Below are positions 1 through 7,289 of a DNA stretch of 12,367 nt, piece after piece. The DNA lies in the NCBI GenBank assembly GCA_024280535.1, contig JAJRPY010000144.1:1-12367 (forward strand), in the 5' to 3' direction. This stretch comes from Gammaproteobacteria bacterium. Lineage in GTDB: Bacteria > Pseudomonadota > Gammaproteobacteria > PS1 > Pseudothioglobaceae. Position numbers and translations under genes: made by a program. Under the pieces are notes generated by a model, which made no database searches, was not told where the DNA came from, and saw only the letters and a program-made list of their open reading frames with translations. Within the stretch, counting starts at the first letter, position 1. The number at the start of each line of letters is the position of its first letter.

Positions 1-36
1 CAAGCTGTTGCCTCACAGGATAATTTAACCCTATAA
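1..36 (+). pseudogene. coaBC: end of CoaC (decarboxylase) part of coaBC, cut by in-frame TAA
   Basis: Reading frame 1 from the window edge gives QAVASQDNLTL and then TAA at 34-36. The same frame continues after the stop as KSRQINIITPNLGVQACGD. The whole run aligns without a gap with the end of the CoaC (phosphopantothenoylcysteine decarboxylase) half of bifunctional CoaBC proteins, where the stop position normally holds a hydrophobic residue, often Leu. One base change (TTA to TAA) would explain it. A CoaC ending here would lack the conserved ACGD segment, which contributes to its active site. The 5' part of the gene lies outside the window. A consensus error in the source sequence is an equally simple explanation. 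Confidence 0.7.
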
Positions 37-69
37 AAATCACGCCAAATCAACATTATTACACCCAAT

Positions 70-804
70 TTGGGCGTACAGGCGTGTGGAGATACAGGCT
101 CTGGGCGATTGCCAGCATCGGTCGATATTGCCCAGCAAGTTGCTCGGCGATTCAAAACCACAGAATTAACTGGAAAAAATATCTTAATCACCTTAGGCGC
201 CACCCAAGAACCCATTGACCCTATTAGATATATCTCCAACCACTCAAGCGGCAAAATGGGCATGGCCTTGGTCAATCGTTGTATTGAAATGGGCGCTCGG
301 GTAACCTGTGTTTATGCACATATCAGCACCGCACTAAACGATAGGGCGACCAATATCCAAGCGCTTAGTGCCGATCAAATGCATCAATGCGTAATGGCTC
401 ATATTGAGCAGCAGGCAGTCTTTATTGCTGTTGCTGCGGTCAGTGACTATCGCGTCAAACATCCAGTCAGTCAGAAAATTAAAAAATCTACAACCAACCT
501 AACGCTAACATTAATCCCCAATAAAGATATTTTGTCAGATGTTTGCCAACTCAATAATCGACCATTGTGCATAGGCTTTGCGGCAGAAACGCAACATACC
601 TTAAAAAATGCCCTAAATAAGCTAGAAAACAAGGGCTGTGATGTCATTATTGCCAATGACGTTTCTAATGCTGAAATTGGCTTTAATCATGAGGATAATC
701 AAGTGATTTTTATCAGTCAAAAACAACAGCAAGCACTGGCAAAAAATAGCAAGGCCAATATTGCCGACAAACTGCTCAAAATCTTTATCAAAGAGTTCTT
801 ATAA
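70..804 (+). CDS. coaBC: phosphopantothenate-cysteine ligase (CoaB half of CoaBC/Dfp)
   Basis: This is the C-terminal, CoaB half of the bifunctional coenzyme A enzyme CoaBC. It joins 4'-phosphopantothenate to cysteine using CTP; the missing CoaC half then decarboxylates the product. Visible motifs, numbered from the TTG at 70: the CoaC-end ACGD at residues 5-8, the nucleotide-binding start GKNILITLGATQEPID (35-50), RYISNHSSGKMG (53-64) with the Asn that acts on the acyl-cytidylate intermediate, AAVSDYR (122-128), KIKK (136-139) with the conserved Lys, and GFAAET (169-174). The CoaB domain is complete to its C-terminus. TTG is only the first possible start after the stop at 34-36: homology continues upstream through that stop and there is no SD before it. 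The true product is either full-length CoaBC (if the stop is an error) or a poorly initiated CoaB-only protein. The domain call is firm; the start is not. Confidence 0.85.
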   Translation: MGVQACGDTGSGRLPASVDIAQQVARRFKTTELTGKNILITLGATQEPIDPIRYISNHSSGKMGMALVNRCIEMGARVTCVYAHISTALNDRATNIQALSADQMHQCVMAHIEQQAVFIAVAAVSDYRVKHPVSQKIKKSTTNLTLTLIPNKDILSDVCQLNNRPLCIGFAAETQHTLKNALNKLENKGCDVIIANDVSNAEIGFNHEDNQVIFISQKQQQALAKNSKANIADKLLKIFIKEFL

Positions 805-1149
805 ATGCCCAAAAACAGTGTTAAATCAACCCCCACTAGAGTTACTCACAAAACCGTGGATAACTCTGTTAATATCTCTTTGAAAAGTATCAAAAACGTT
901 GATGTATTGCCCTTTCTTATGGTTTTGAATAAAAACTAATCAGTTAATATTTTTCATTAAATATCAATGGGTTATGATTTTAAATATAAAACCATCCTAT
1001 TAGAAAATGCTTGTCAACACACTTAAACGCATCATGGAGGAAAACTTACCGTGTTTCACGTATTAAAACAAGGGTTTCACGCCATCTTGACGATTATTAA
1101 CCTGCTACCAATAATGTCGCTCTTTTTTTTCAACTATTGATGTCTGATT
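805..1149. other. coaBC-comEC intergenic region with DnaA-box-like and parS-half-like sequences
   Basis: This 345-base gap holds no recognisable long gene. Two 9-mers, each one mismatch from the DnaA-box consensus TTATNCACA, lie in opposite orientation 4 bases apart: TTACTCACA at 842-850 and CGTGGATAA (reverse strand) at 855-863. A weaker TGTTAATAT follows at 868-876. The stretch about 925-1010 is strongly AT-rich. At 1052-1061, TGTTTCACGT equals one half of the ParB site parS, but the other half is degenerate, and GTTTCACG recurs at 1074-1081, 21 bases on. A 44-codon ORF starts directly after the coaBC stop (805-939) and is judged non-coding. No terminator for coaBC was seen. Origin function is only a possibility. 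Confidence 0.4.
1051..1140 (+). CDS. possible 29-residue leader peptide ahead of comEC
   Basis: A short ORF begins at GTG 1051 and ends with TGA at 1138-1140, nine bases before the comEC start and in the same frame. A strong SD, GGAGG at 1036-1040, lies ten bases upstream, far better than anything in front of comEC. The product, MFHVLKQGFHAILTIINLLP followed by IMSLFFFNY, is hydrophobic in its C-terminal two thirds. I do not recognise a family. It could be a translated leader coupled to comEC, a worn remnant of a membrane-protein gene, or chance. The GTTTCACG repeat in its first codons is also read here as possible parS half-sites, so the DNA rather than the peptide may be the functional element. 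Confidence 0.3.
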   Translation: MFHVLKQGFHAILTIINLLPIMSLFFFNY

Positions 1150-3426
1150 ATGCTATTTTTTGCGCTTAATTTTCTACTAGGCATTATGCTATTTTCAGTC
1201 AGAGACACCTTGTCATTATCGACACTTGAAATAGGCTTGGTTTTGAGTCTAATATTGGTCATTTTAACCCTGTTTAGACGTCAAAAATTCATTGCCCTTA
1301 GTCTGGTATTTTTTGCACTGGGTTTTGGCTGGATGGGGCTATTTTCCAGCCAAGTACTGCAATCTAATATTGATGAATCTTACTTTAATACCCCTATTAA
1401 TGTGACTGGCACGATTGACGGTATGCCCAATATTAGCGACAATAACACTAAATTTATTGTTAAAACCACCCAGCCTTTTAACGCCACTATTAAATTATCT
1501 TGGTATGAAAAACCCAACATACCCCTTCATAGTGGCGACCAATGGCGCCTGCTGATTAACATTAAACATAACAATAGTTATCAAAATGAAGGTGGATTTG
1601 ACTACGAGAAATGGTCATTTTTTAAACAATTTGATGCCAGCGGCTATGTAAAAAGCAGTGACACCAACCAACTATTGGCACCCAATTCTGGCTTTTCAAT
1701 TGATGCCATTCGTCAACATATCAAACAAAAATTGCTTGATGCCATTCCGCAATTGGCATTTATCGGGGTGATAAATGCGCTGATTATTGGCGATAGGTCA
1801 CTGCTTAATGATCAGCACTGGGCACTGTTTAAATCCACCAATACCACACATTTAAGTGTTATTTCTGGCTTGCATATCGGGCTGATTTCAGGGTTTGTAT
1901 TTTTGCTCTTTAGTTTTTTATGGCGTCAATGTCAACGGTGTATGCTCAAACTGCCTGATGCGGTTGTGGGTGCTTATTTTGGGCTGTTGGCCGCATTGGC
2001 TTATGCACTGATTGCCGGATTTTCGATTCCAACACAACGTGCATTTATTATGGCCAGTGTGGTGTTCCTATCCCTCATTTTTCGTCGCCACTATAGTGCG
2101 TGGCAGTTATACGGTGGTGCTTTATTGATGGTACTTGCTCTTAATCCATTAAGTGTTTTTAGCGTTGGATTTTGGCTGTCTTTTTATGTGGTTGCCGTGA
2201 TTATTTATGGCACCAGTCAGCACCAAAATAAGCACTGGTTGTGGCGCCTGCTTTATATCCAACTACTCATCAGCCTATCCACTCTACCGATTATTGCCTG
2301 GTTTTTCGCATCGGGCTCGGTGCTATCCCCCATTGCCAATATCGTTGCCATTCCGATATTTAGCTTTATAACAACACCTTTTTCCTTGCTTGGTATTATC
2401 CTAAGTTATGCTCAGCTAAACGACTTAAGTGATATTATTTTTGCCATTGCCAATCAATCACTGATTCATTTATCCGTTTTTTTACAATATTTACAAGCAC
2501 TTGAGTTCAACCAATGGCAATACACACTCATATCAACCAGCACTTTGATATTACTCACTATGTCTGTTTTGATTGGCTTGCTACCCGGTGCCCTTAAACT
2601 GCGAAAAATAGCACTCATACTAATCGTTGTAGCAGTGTTTCAACCTACTGAAAAAATAACCCAAGGTGAAGTGATGATTACCACACTGGATGTTGGCCAA
2701 GGGCTTGCTCATGTGGTTCGTACCCTCAACCATGTGTTGATTTTTGACACTGGTGCGCGTTATCAATCAGGCTTTAATATGGGGGATGCAGTTATTATGC
2801 CTTATTTACAAGCCCATCAAGTCGATGCCATTGATTTATTAATCATCTCGCATAGTGATAATGACCACATAGGCGGGTTGAGCAGTTTGTTAAAGCGGAT
2901 ACCGATTGATGCGATTATCAGTTCAGTGCCTGAGAAAATTCCCTCTGTTGCCAGTTTTTGTCGAGATAAAACCTCTTGGCGCTGGGATGGGGTTAATTTT
3001 CAACTATTAAATACCACTAATCATTTTAGCGATAATAATGCCTCTTGCGTGCTTAAAATTTCCACCCTAAAACGCTCAATCATCCTAACTGGTGATATTG
3101 AAAAAAAGGCTGAGCATGATTTGGTTGATACTTGGGGACAACAATTACAAGCAGATGTGTTAATCAGCCCGCACCATGGCAGTAAAACCTCCTCCAGCGA
3201 GTTATTTTTAACCACTGTTTCGCCCAAATTTGTCCTTATCTCTAGCGGTTACAAAAATCGATACAGGCACCCTGCCAGCATTATACTAGATCGATACAAT
3301 GCCCATGGCATCACCACGTTAAACACAAGTTGCGCTGGGCAAATAGACGTTACTCTAAATAACGACATTACCATCAGCCGCTACCGACAAGCCAAAAAAC
3401 GCTATTATTGGCGTCAATGTGAATAA
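1150..3426 (+). CDS. comEC: ComEC/Rec2-family DNA uptake channel
   Basis: This inner-membrane protein is the family that moves single-stranded DNA into the cytoplasm during natural transformation. At 758 aa it has the full three-part layout. An N-terminal membrane pair and DUF4131/OB-like domain (residues 1-180) contains NEGGFDYEKW at 146-155. The multi-helix Competence channel domain (about 200-490) contains HLSVISGLHIGLISG at 234-248. A C-terminal metallo-beta-lactamase domain (about 505-745) has LDVGQG (513-518), HSDNDH (568-573), TGD (647-649) and SPHHGS (673-678). The metal-binding set is therefore present, consistent with a nuclease able to degrade the non-transported strand. The ATG at 1150 gives the usual start of the family (MLFFALNFLLG) but has no clear SD, so translation may be coupled to the small ORF ending at 1140. 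No other competence gene is in view. In a host-restricted symbiont, keeping an intact comEC would be notable. Confidence 0.93.
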   Translation: MLFFALNFLLGIMLFSVRDTLSLSTLEIGLVLSLILVILTLFRRQKFIALSLVFFALGFGWMGLFSSQVLQSNIDESYFNTPINVTGTIDGMPNISDNNTKFIVKTTQPFNATIKLSWYEKPNIPLHSGDQWRLLINIKHNNSYQNEGGFDYEKWSFFKQFDASGYVKSSDTNQLLAPNSGFSIDAIRQHIKQKLLDAIPQLAFIGVINALIIGDRSLLNDQHWALFKSTNTTHLSVISGLHIGLISGFVFLLFSFLWRQCQRCMLKLPDAVVGAYFGLLAALAYALIAGFSIPTQRAFIMASVVFLSLIFRRHYSAWQLYGGALLMVLALNPLSVFSVGFWLSFYVVAVIIYGTSQHQNKHWLWRLLYIQLLISLSTLPIIAWFFASGSVLSPIANIVAIPIFSFITTPFSLLGIILSYAQLNDLSDIIFAIANQSLIHLSVFLQYLQALEFNQWQYTLISTSTLILLTMSVLIGLLPGALKLRKIALILIVVAVFQPTEKITQGEVMITTLDVGQGLAHVVRTLNHVLIFDTGARYQSGFNMGDAVIMPYLQAHQVDAIDLLIISHSDNDHIGGLSSLLKRIPIDAIISSVPEKIPSVASFCRDKTSWRWDGVNFQLLNTTNHFSDNNASCVLKISTLKRSIILTGDIEKKAEHDLVDTWGQQLQADVLISPHHGSKTSSSELFLTTVSPKFVLISSGYKNRYRHPASIILDRYNAHGITTLNTSCAGQIDVTLNNDITISRYRQAKKRYYWRQCE
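3394..3414 (-). terminator. weak possible terminator for dnaE inside the comEC 3' end
   Basis: On the minus strand, about 20 bases past the dnaE stop, ACGC and GCGT (3411-3414 and 3399-3402) can form a 4-bp stem with an 8-base loop, followed directly by a T run. The stem is short and it lies inside comEC coding sequence, so this is only a candidate. No better terminator was found for either of the two convergent genes. Confidence 0.25.
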
Positions 3427-3435
3427 ACCACCGAA

Positions 3436-6400
3436 TTAGTGATAATGAATTTTGCTAGATTGCGCGTTTGTTAATGTGTTAATCGCTTGGATTAAGTCCT
3501 GATTAGGGCTAACCCTAAAATTTTTACTAAGCGGTATGCTGCCTGTTAAATGCTGCGTATGATACGAAATTTTAACTGGGCAATTGCCCTTATGTGCTTG
3601 CAATAGGTCGCCAATTTTTGGGAAAACAGACTGCTGCTGCGCATTCAATTTAATTTCAAAACTTTTGGCATAATTCATAGTAACCTCGTTAATATGCTCA
3701 ATTTTATCCACAATCACTTGCCAGCCATCACGATAATCATCTCGCTGAATCTTGCCTGAAACCACTACCACCTCATCCACAACCAACTGATCACTCACCG
3801 CACCCAATATTTTGGTAAAAACCACTGCATTTAATGACATTTTCCCATCCTCAATAGTCATAATTGCAATTTGACCGCCTTTGCGCGTGGGCATATAGCG
3901 TAGTTCTGAAATCAATGCCAATACTCGCACCTCTTTGTTATTTCTAAACTGAATTTGAGCAGGCAAGGTGGCGTTAATATGCTTGGCATTAGCCTTGTAT
4001 TCATCTGTTGGATGGTCGTAAAAATAATAACCCATCACTAATTTTTCAAATTGCAAACGTTGCCCAAAAGATAGTGCGGGAGCAGTCAAATAATGCGCCT
4101 CGTATTCCACATGCGATTCTACTGCGGCGAATAATCCACTCTGGCCACTAGAGTCGTCATTTTGTCGCTGTTCTGCTTGCTTGACTGCTGTAGGGTAAGT
4201 TTTGATTAAACTCGCTCTATCAACGCCAAATACATCAAACGCACCACTATAAGCCAACGCCTCTATGGCACGTTTATTTAAATAGCGTTTTTGGATTCTA
4301 AAACAAAAATCAAATAAATCTTTAAACACACCATTGGTCTCACGTTCAAGCATTAAACGCTCGACCAGCGCCTCTCCCACGCCCTTAATGGCGCCTAGCC
4401 CATAAATAACTGTCTGTTCATCAGCAATGCTAAATTGATAATCAGACAGGCAAACATTAGGCCCATTCACGTTTAAGCCCATTTGGCGAATCTCACCCAC
4501 GGTAAACGACACTCGGTCGGTATCATCCATCATGCCCGATAGCACTGCTGCCATAAACGGTGCTGGGTAATGAGATTTTAGCCAAGCGGTGTGATACGAC
4601 ACATAAGCATAAGCAACCGAATGTGATTTGTTAAATCCATAGCCTGAAAATTTATCAATCAAATCAAAAATTTCATTCGCCTGCACCTCATCAATATCTT
4701 TTTCAGCCGCACCTTTAACAAAAACACTGCGCTGACGGTCCATATCTTCGGCTTTCTTTTTGCCCATGGCTCGACGCAATAAATCCGCACCACCCAAGGA
4801 ATAGCCCGCCATCACTTGGGCTGATTTCATCACTTGCTCTTGGTATAAAAATACACCATTTGTCGGCTCAAGAATTTCTTGTAACATAGGATGCGGGTAT
4901 TTCACCTGAGCGCCATGCTTCACATTAATATAATCATCTACCATGCCCGCATCTAACGGGCCCGGACGATACAAGGCCAGCATGGCAACAATGTCTTCAA
5001 AATTATCCGCCTGTAATTTTTTTAAATAACTGCGCATACCATCGGATTCCAGCTGGAAAATACCCGTTGTATCACAACGCTGAAGCAGCTCATAGACTTT
5101 TTCATCATCTAACGGCAAGGCATCTAAATCAATTTTTTCAGCACTTAACCCCTTGGCTTCAATCATTTGGATGGCCTTATGAATAACCGTTAAGTTTGAC
5201 AACCCTAAAAAGTCAAATTTGACCAATCCAACTGCCTCAACATCGTCTTTATCAAATTGCGAAACAACGCCATCCTCCTCGCTGGTACCTTTATAAACAG
5301 GGCAAAAATCACTAATTTTACTCGGTGCAATAACAACTCCCCCAGCATGCGTGCCCACATTACGCACCACGCCTTCGAGTTTTTTGGACAAATTAATCAA
5401 ATCAGTCACTGCCTCTTCAGAGGCATACCGCGCTAATAAATCATCAGATCCCCCTTCAGAATCGGGCATTAACGCCTTGCTCAGCGTCATTTTTAAATCA
5501 TTTGGAATTAATTTAGAGATTTTGTCACTAAAACCATAAGGATGCCCCAAAACACGACCCACATCTCGAACCACACCTTTGGCCGCCATAGTGCCATAAG
5601 TGATAATTTGAGAAACCTTTTCACGACCATATTTTTTAGCCACATAATCAATCACTTCATCGCGACGCTCTGTGCAAAAATCAATATCAAAATCAGGCAT
5701 TGAAACGCGCTCAGGATTGAGAAATCGTTCAAATAACAACCCGTGTTTAATCGGATCTACATTGGTAATACCTAGCACATATGCCACCAAAGAACCAGCG
5801 CCCGAGCCACGACCTGGCCCCACAGGAATATCATTTTCACGCGACCAACGAATAAAATCTGCCACAATTAAAAAATAGCCCGGAAAATCCATTTGAATAA
5901 TCACATCTAACTCAAACGCTAATCTGGCATTATATTCATCGCGATCTACCTCAAGATTTTTCAAACGCAACTCCAGCCCTTGTTCAGACTCCAAAGTAAA
6001 AAATTCACCGATACTCAACCCATCAGGAATTGGAAAATCGGGTAGGTAATTTTTTTGATGTAACTCAAAATGTAGGTTGCATCGCTGGGCAATCTGTTCG
6101 GTATTATGCAAAATTTCAGGCAAATCTGAAAACAACTGATGCATTTGTTCAGCCGATTTTAAATATTGCTGATCAGAAAAATGGCGCATACGCCTAGAAT
6201 CATCCAGCAAGCCCCCTTGGGAAATACAAATTCGCGCTTCATGTGCATCAAAATCAGATTGATCAATAAACTGAACATCATTAGTCGCAATGACAGCAAT
6301 ATCCAATTCTAATGCCAAATTCACACACAAATGCAAGTGACGCTCATCATGCTCTCTTGAGGTGCGCTGTACGCTTAAATAATAACGATCAGCAAAAACC

Positions 6401-6873
6401 TCGCGCCATAATTGGGCTTTTTTTCTCGCCTCAGGCAGTTGATTAGCCAACAGGTGCTTAGCCACATCACTATAAATAGGTGTGGCAATCAGCAATAAGC
6501 CCTGTTGATGTTCAATCAATTCGGCCTCGCTCACACTCACTCCTTCCATTGACTGACCTTGCATATAAGCCAAGGAAATCAGTTCAGAAAGATTGAGGTA
6601 ACCCTGTCGATTCTGGCATAGTAACAACACAGAATAAAATTCATTTTCAGCGTTTCTAAGATTAATTCTAGCGCCAAAAATAGGCTTGATATTTGCCGCA
6701 ACAGCTTTTTGATAAAATTTAACTGCCGCATATAAATTAGACTCGTCCGTTAATGCGATACTACTCATACCCAAATCAGCTGCCTTATCGATCAGTTTTG
6801 GAATGCGCACTAAGGAATTAACCACGGAAAATTCACTTTGGCAATGTAAATGGCATAAACCTAACTTAGACAT
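3436..6873 (-). CDS. dnaE: DNA polymerase III alpha subunit (replicative polymerase)
   Basis: This is the catalytic subunit of the replicative DNA polymerase, 1145 aa against 1160 in E. coli. Domains in order: PHP (about 1-280), polymerase core (about 290-800), helix-hairpin-helix region (about 810-890), OB fold (about 980-1060) and C-terminal domain. Visible motifs are GPGRGSGAGSLVAY (352-365), PDFDIDF (393-399) with two catalytic Asp, VGTHAGGVVIAP (506-517) and VKFDFLGL (551-558) with the third catalytic Asp. QSGLF (911-915) fits the beta-clamp binding consensus QxxLF. The PHP domain keeps HLH at 8-10 but has TDE and NDVQF where metal-binding relatives have TDH and NDAHY, so it is probably not an active proofreader; a separate DnaQ-type exonuclease would be needed. 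The ATG at 6873 matches the usual family start, with only a weak SD. A terminator upstream isolates it from the sox operon, and it converges on comEC with 9 bases between stops. Confidence 0.97.
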   Translation of the reverse strand: MSKLGLCHLHCQSEFSVVNSLVRIPKLIDKAADLGMSSIALTDESNLYAAVKFYQKAVAANIKPIFGARINLRNAENEFYSVLLLCQNRQGYLNLSELISLAYMQGQSMEGVSVSEAELIEHQQGLLLIATPIYSDVAKHLLANQLPEARKKAQLWREVFADRYYLSVQRTSREHDERHLHLCVNLALELDIAVIATNDVQFIDQSDFDAHEARICISQGGLLDDSRRMRHFSDQQYLKSAEQMHQLFSDLPEILHNTEQIAQRCNLHFELHQKNYLPDFPIPDGLSIGEFFTLESEQGLELRLKNLEVDRDEYNARLAFELDVIIQMDFPGYFLIVADFIRWSRENDIPVGPGRGSGAGSLVAYVLGITNVDPIKHGLLFERFLNPERVSMPDFDIDFCTERRDEVIDYVAKKYGREKVSQIITYGTMAAKGVVRDVGRVLGHPYGFSDKISKLIPNDLKMTLSKALMPDSEGGSDDLLARYASEEAVTDLINLSKKLEGVVRNVGTHAGGVVIAPSKISDFCPVYKGTSEEDGVVSQFDKDDVEAVGLVKFDFLGLSNLTVIHKAIQMIEAKGLSAEKIDLDALPLDDEKVYELLQRCDTTGIFQLESDGMRSYLKKLQADNFEDIVAMLALYRPGPLDAGMVDDYINVKHGAQVKYPHPMLQEILEPTNGVFLYQEQVMKSAQVMAGYSLGGADLLRRAMGKKKAEDMDRQRSVFVKGAAEKDIDEVQANEIFDLIDKFSGYGFNKSHSVAYAYVSYHTAWLKSHYPAPFMAAVLSGMMDDTDRVSFTVGEIRQMGLNVNGPNVCLSDYQFSIADEQTVIYGLGAIKGVGEALVERLMLERETNGVFKDLFDFCFRIQKRYLNKRAIEALAYSGAFDVFGVDRASLIKTYPTAVKQAEQRQNDDSSGQSGLFAAVESHVEYEAHYLTAPALSFGQRLQFEKLVMGYYFYDHPTDEYKANAKHINATLPAQIQFRNNKEVRVLALISELRYMPTRKGGQIAIMTIEDGKMSLNAVVFTKILGAVSDQLVVDEVVVVSGKIQRDDYRDGWQVIVDKIEHINEVTMNYAKSFEIKLNAQQQSVFPKIGDLLQAHKGNCPVKISYHTQHLTGSIPLSKNFRVSPNQDLIQAINTLTNAQSSKIHYH

Positions 6874-6918
6874 ATAAATTAACTCAACTCACACAATAAA
6901 AAAATTAATTATCCATCA

Positions 6919-6946
6919 ATTTTATTTTAATAATGATTTATTTCAA
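6919..6946 (-). promoter_or_regulatory. candidate dnaE promoter
   Basis: On the minus strand, TTGAAA (6941-6946) and TAAAAT (6919-6924) are each one mismatch from the sigma-70 -35 and -10 consensus, with a 16-base spacer. Transcription would begin near 6912, about 40 bases before the dnaE ATG. The element sits just past the sox terminator, as expected if dnaE is transcribed independently. The region is very AT-rich, so chance matches are likely. Confidence 0.4.
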
Positions 6947-6948
6947 AC

Positions 6949-6980
6949 AAAAAAATACCCCAGTTAAGGGGTATTTTTTT
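6949..6980 (-). terminator. rho-independent terminator at the end of the sox operon
   Basis: AAAAAAATACCCC (6949-6961) and GGGGTATTTTTTT (6968-6980) form a perfect 13-bp stem with a 6-base loop. The stem is flanked by A and T runs, so it could act in both directions, but only the minus strand has an upstream gene here: the soxK stop lies 17 bases before it. It closes the sox transcript and insulates dnaE. Confidence 0.88.
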
Positions 6981-6997
6981 AGCAAATCCAATCTTTT

Positions 6998-7276
6998 TTA
7001 AAAAAGAGGACCTGCATTCTTAGCCAAGGCAGTTTGCTTAGTCGCATTAACCGTTTGGGTATGTGCCTTGTGAGCCAAAGCCATTGCTGCATCAGTTTTA
7101 CCCGCCGCATACAACTTCTTGGCCTGTTTAATCATCTTGCCTGTATCGCGCCACGCCATATTCACTGCTAAATTAGCTTTATAGCCAGTTTCAGCAGCTT
7201 TAATAGCCGACTTGAATGAATCAGCTTGCACGGATAACGCAAACACGGATAACGCAATTATTAATATTTTTTTCAT
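6998..7276 (-). CDS. soxK: SoxK-like SoxXA-binding protein, small secreted
   Basis: This is a small protein of 92 aa from the preferred start. It has a signal peptide (MKK, a hydrophobic stretch, likely cut after VQA at 18) and a predicted helical, Lys/Ala-rich mature part with WRDTGKMIKQAKKLYAAGKT at 42-61. That motif, the size and the position after soxA resemble SoxK, also called SAXB. SoxK is the small subunit that associates with SoxXA in several sulfur oxidizers and improves its activity. It carries no Cys and no heme site. A second ATG at 7282 would add two residues, but the SD at 7284-7289 would then be one base away; from 7276 the gap is 7 bases. The SD overlaps the soxA stop, so translation is probably coupled. 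It is the last operon gene before the terminator. I recognised it from memory of the motif, so the symbol is less certain than for its neighbours. Confidence 0.72.
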   Translation of the reverse strand: MKKILIIALSVFALSVQADSFKSAIKAAETGYKANLAVNMAWRDTGKMIKQAKKLYAAGKTDAAMALAHKAHTQTVNATKQTALAKNAGPLF

Positions 7277-7283
7277 CTTCATT

Positions 7284-7289
7284 CTCCTT
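7284..7289 (-). promoter_or_regulatory. soxK ribosome binding site, decides its start
   Basis: AAGGAG on the minus strand overlaps the soxA stop codon (7288-7290). It is 7 bases from ATG 7276 and only 1 base from ATG 7282, so it favours the shorter protein. Confidence 0.7.

Noticed and set aside
805..939. 44-codon ORF starting directly after the coaBC stop (TAAATG)
   Set aside because: It has no SD, no recognisable family and a composition rich in Asn, Val, Lys and Ser. It contains the DnaA-box-like sequences, which better explain that stretch. Kept only as part of the intergenic entry.
1052..1067. Complete parS site
   Set aside because: Only the left half (TGTTTCACGT) matches; four of the other six bases differ, so it is described as a half-site only.
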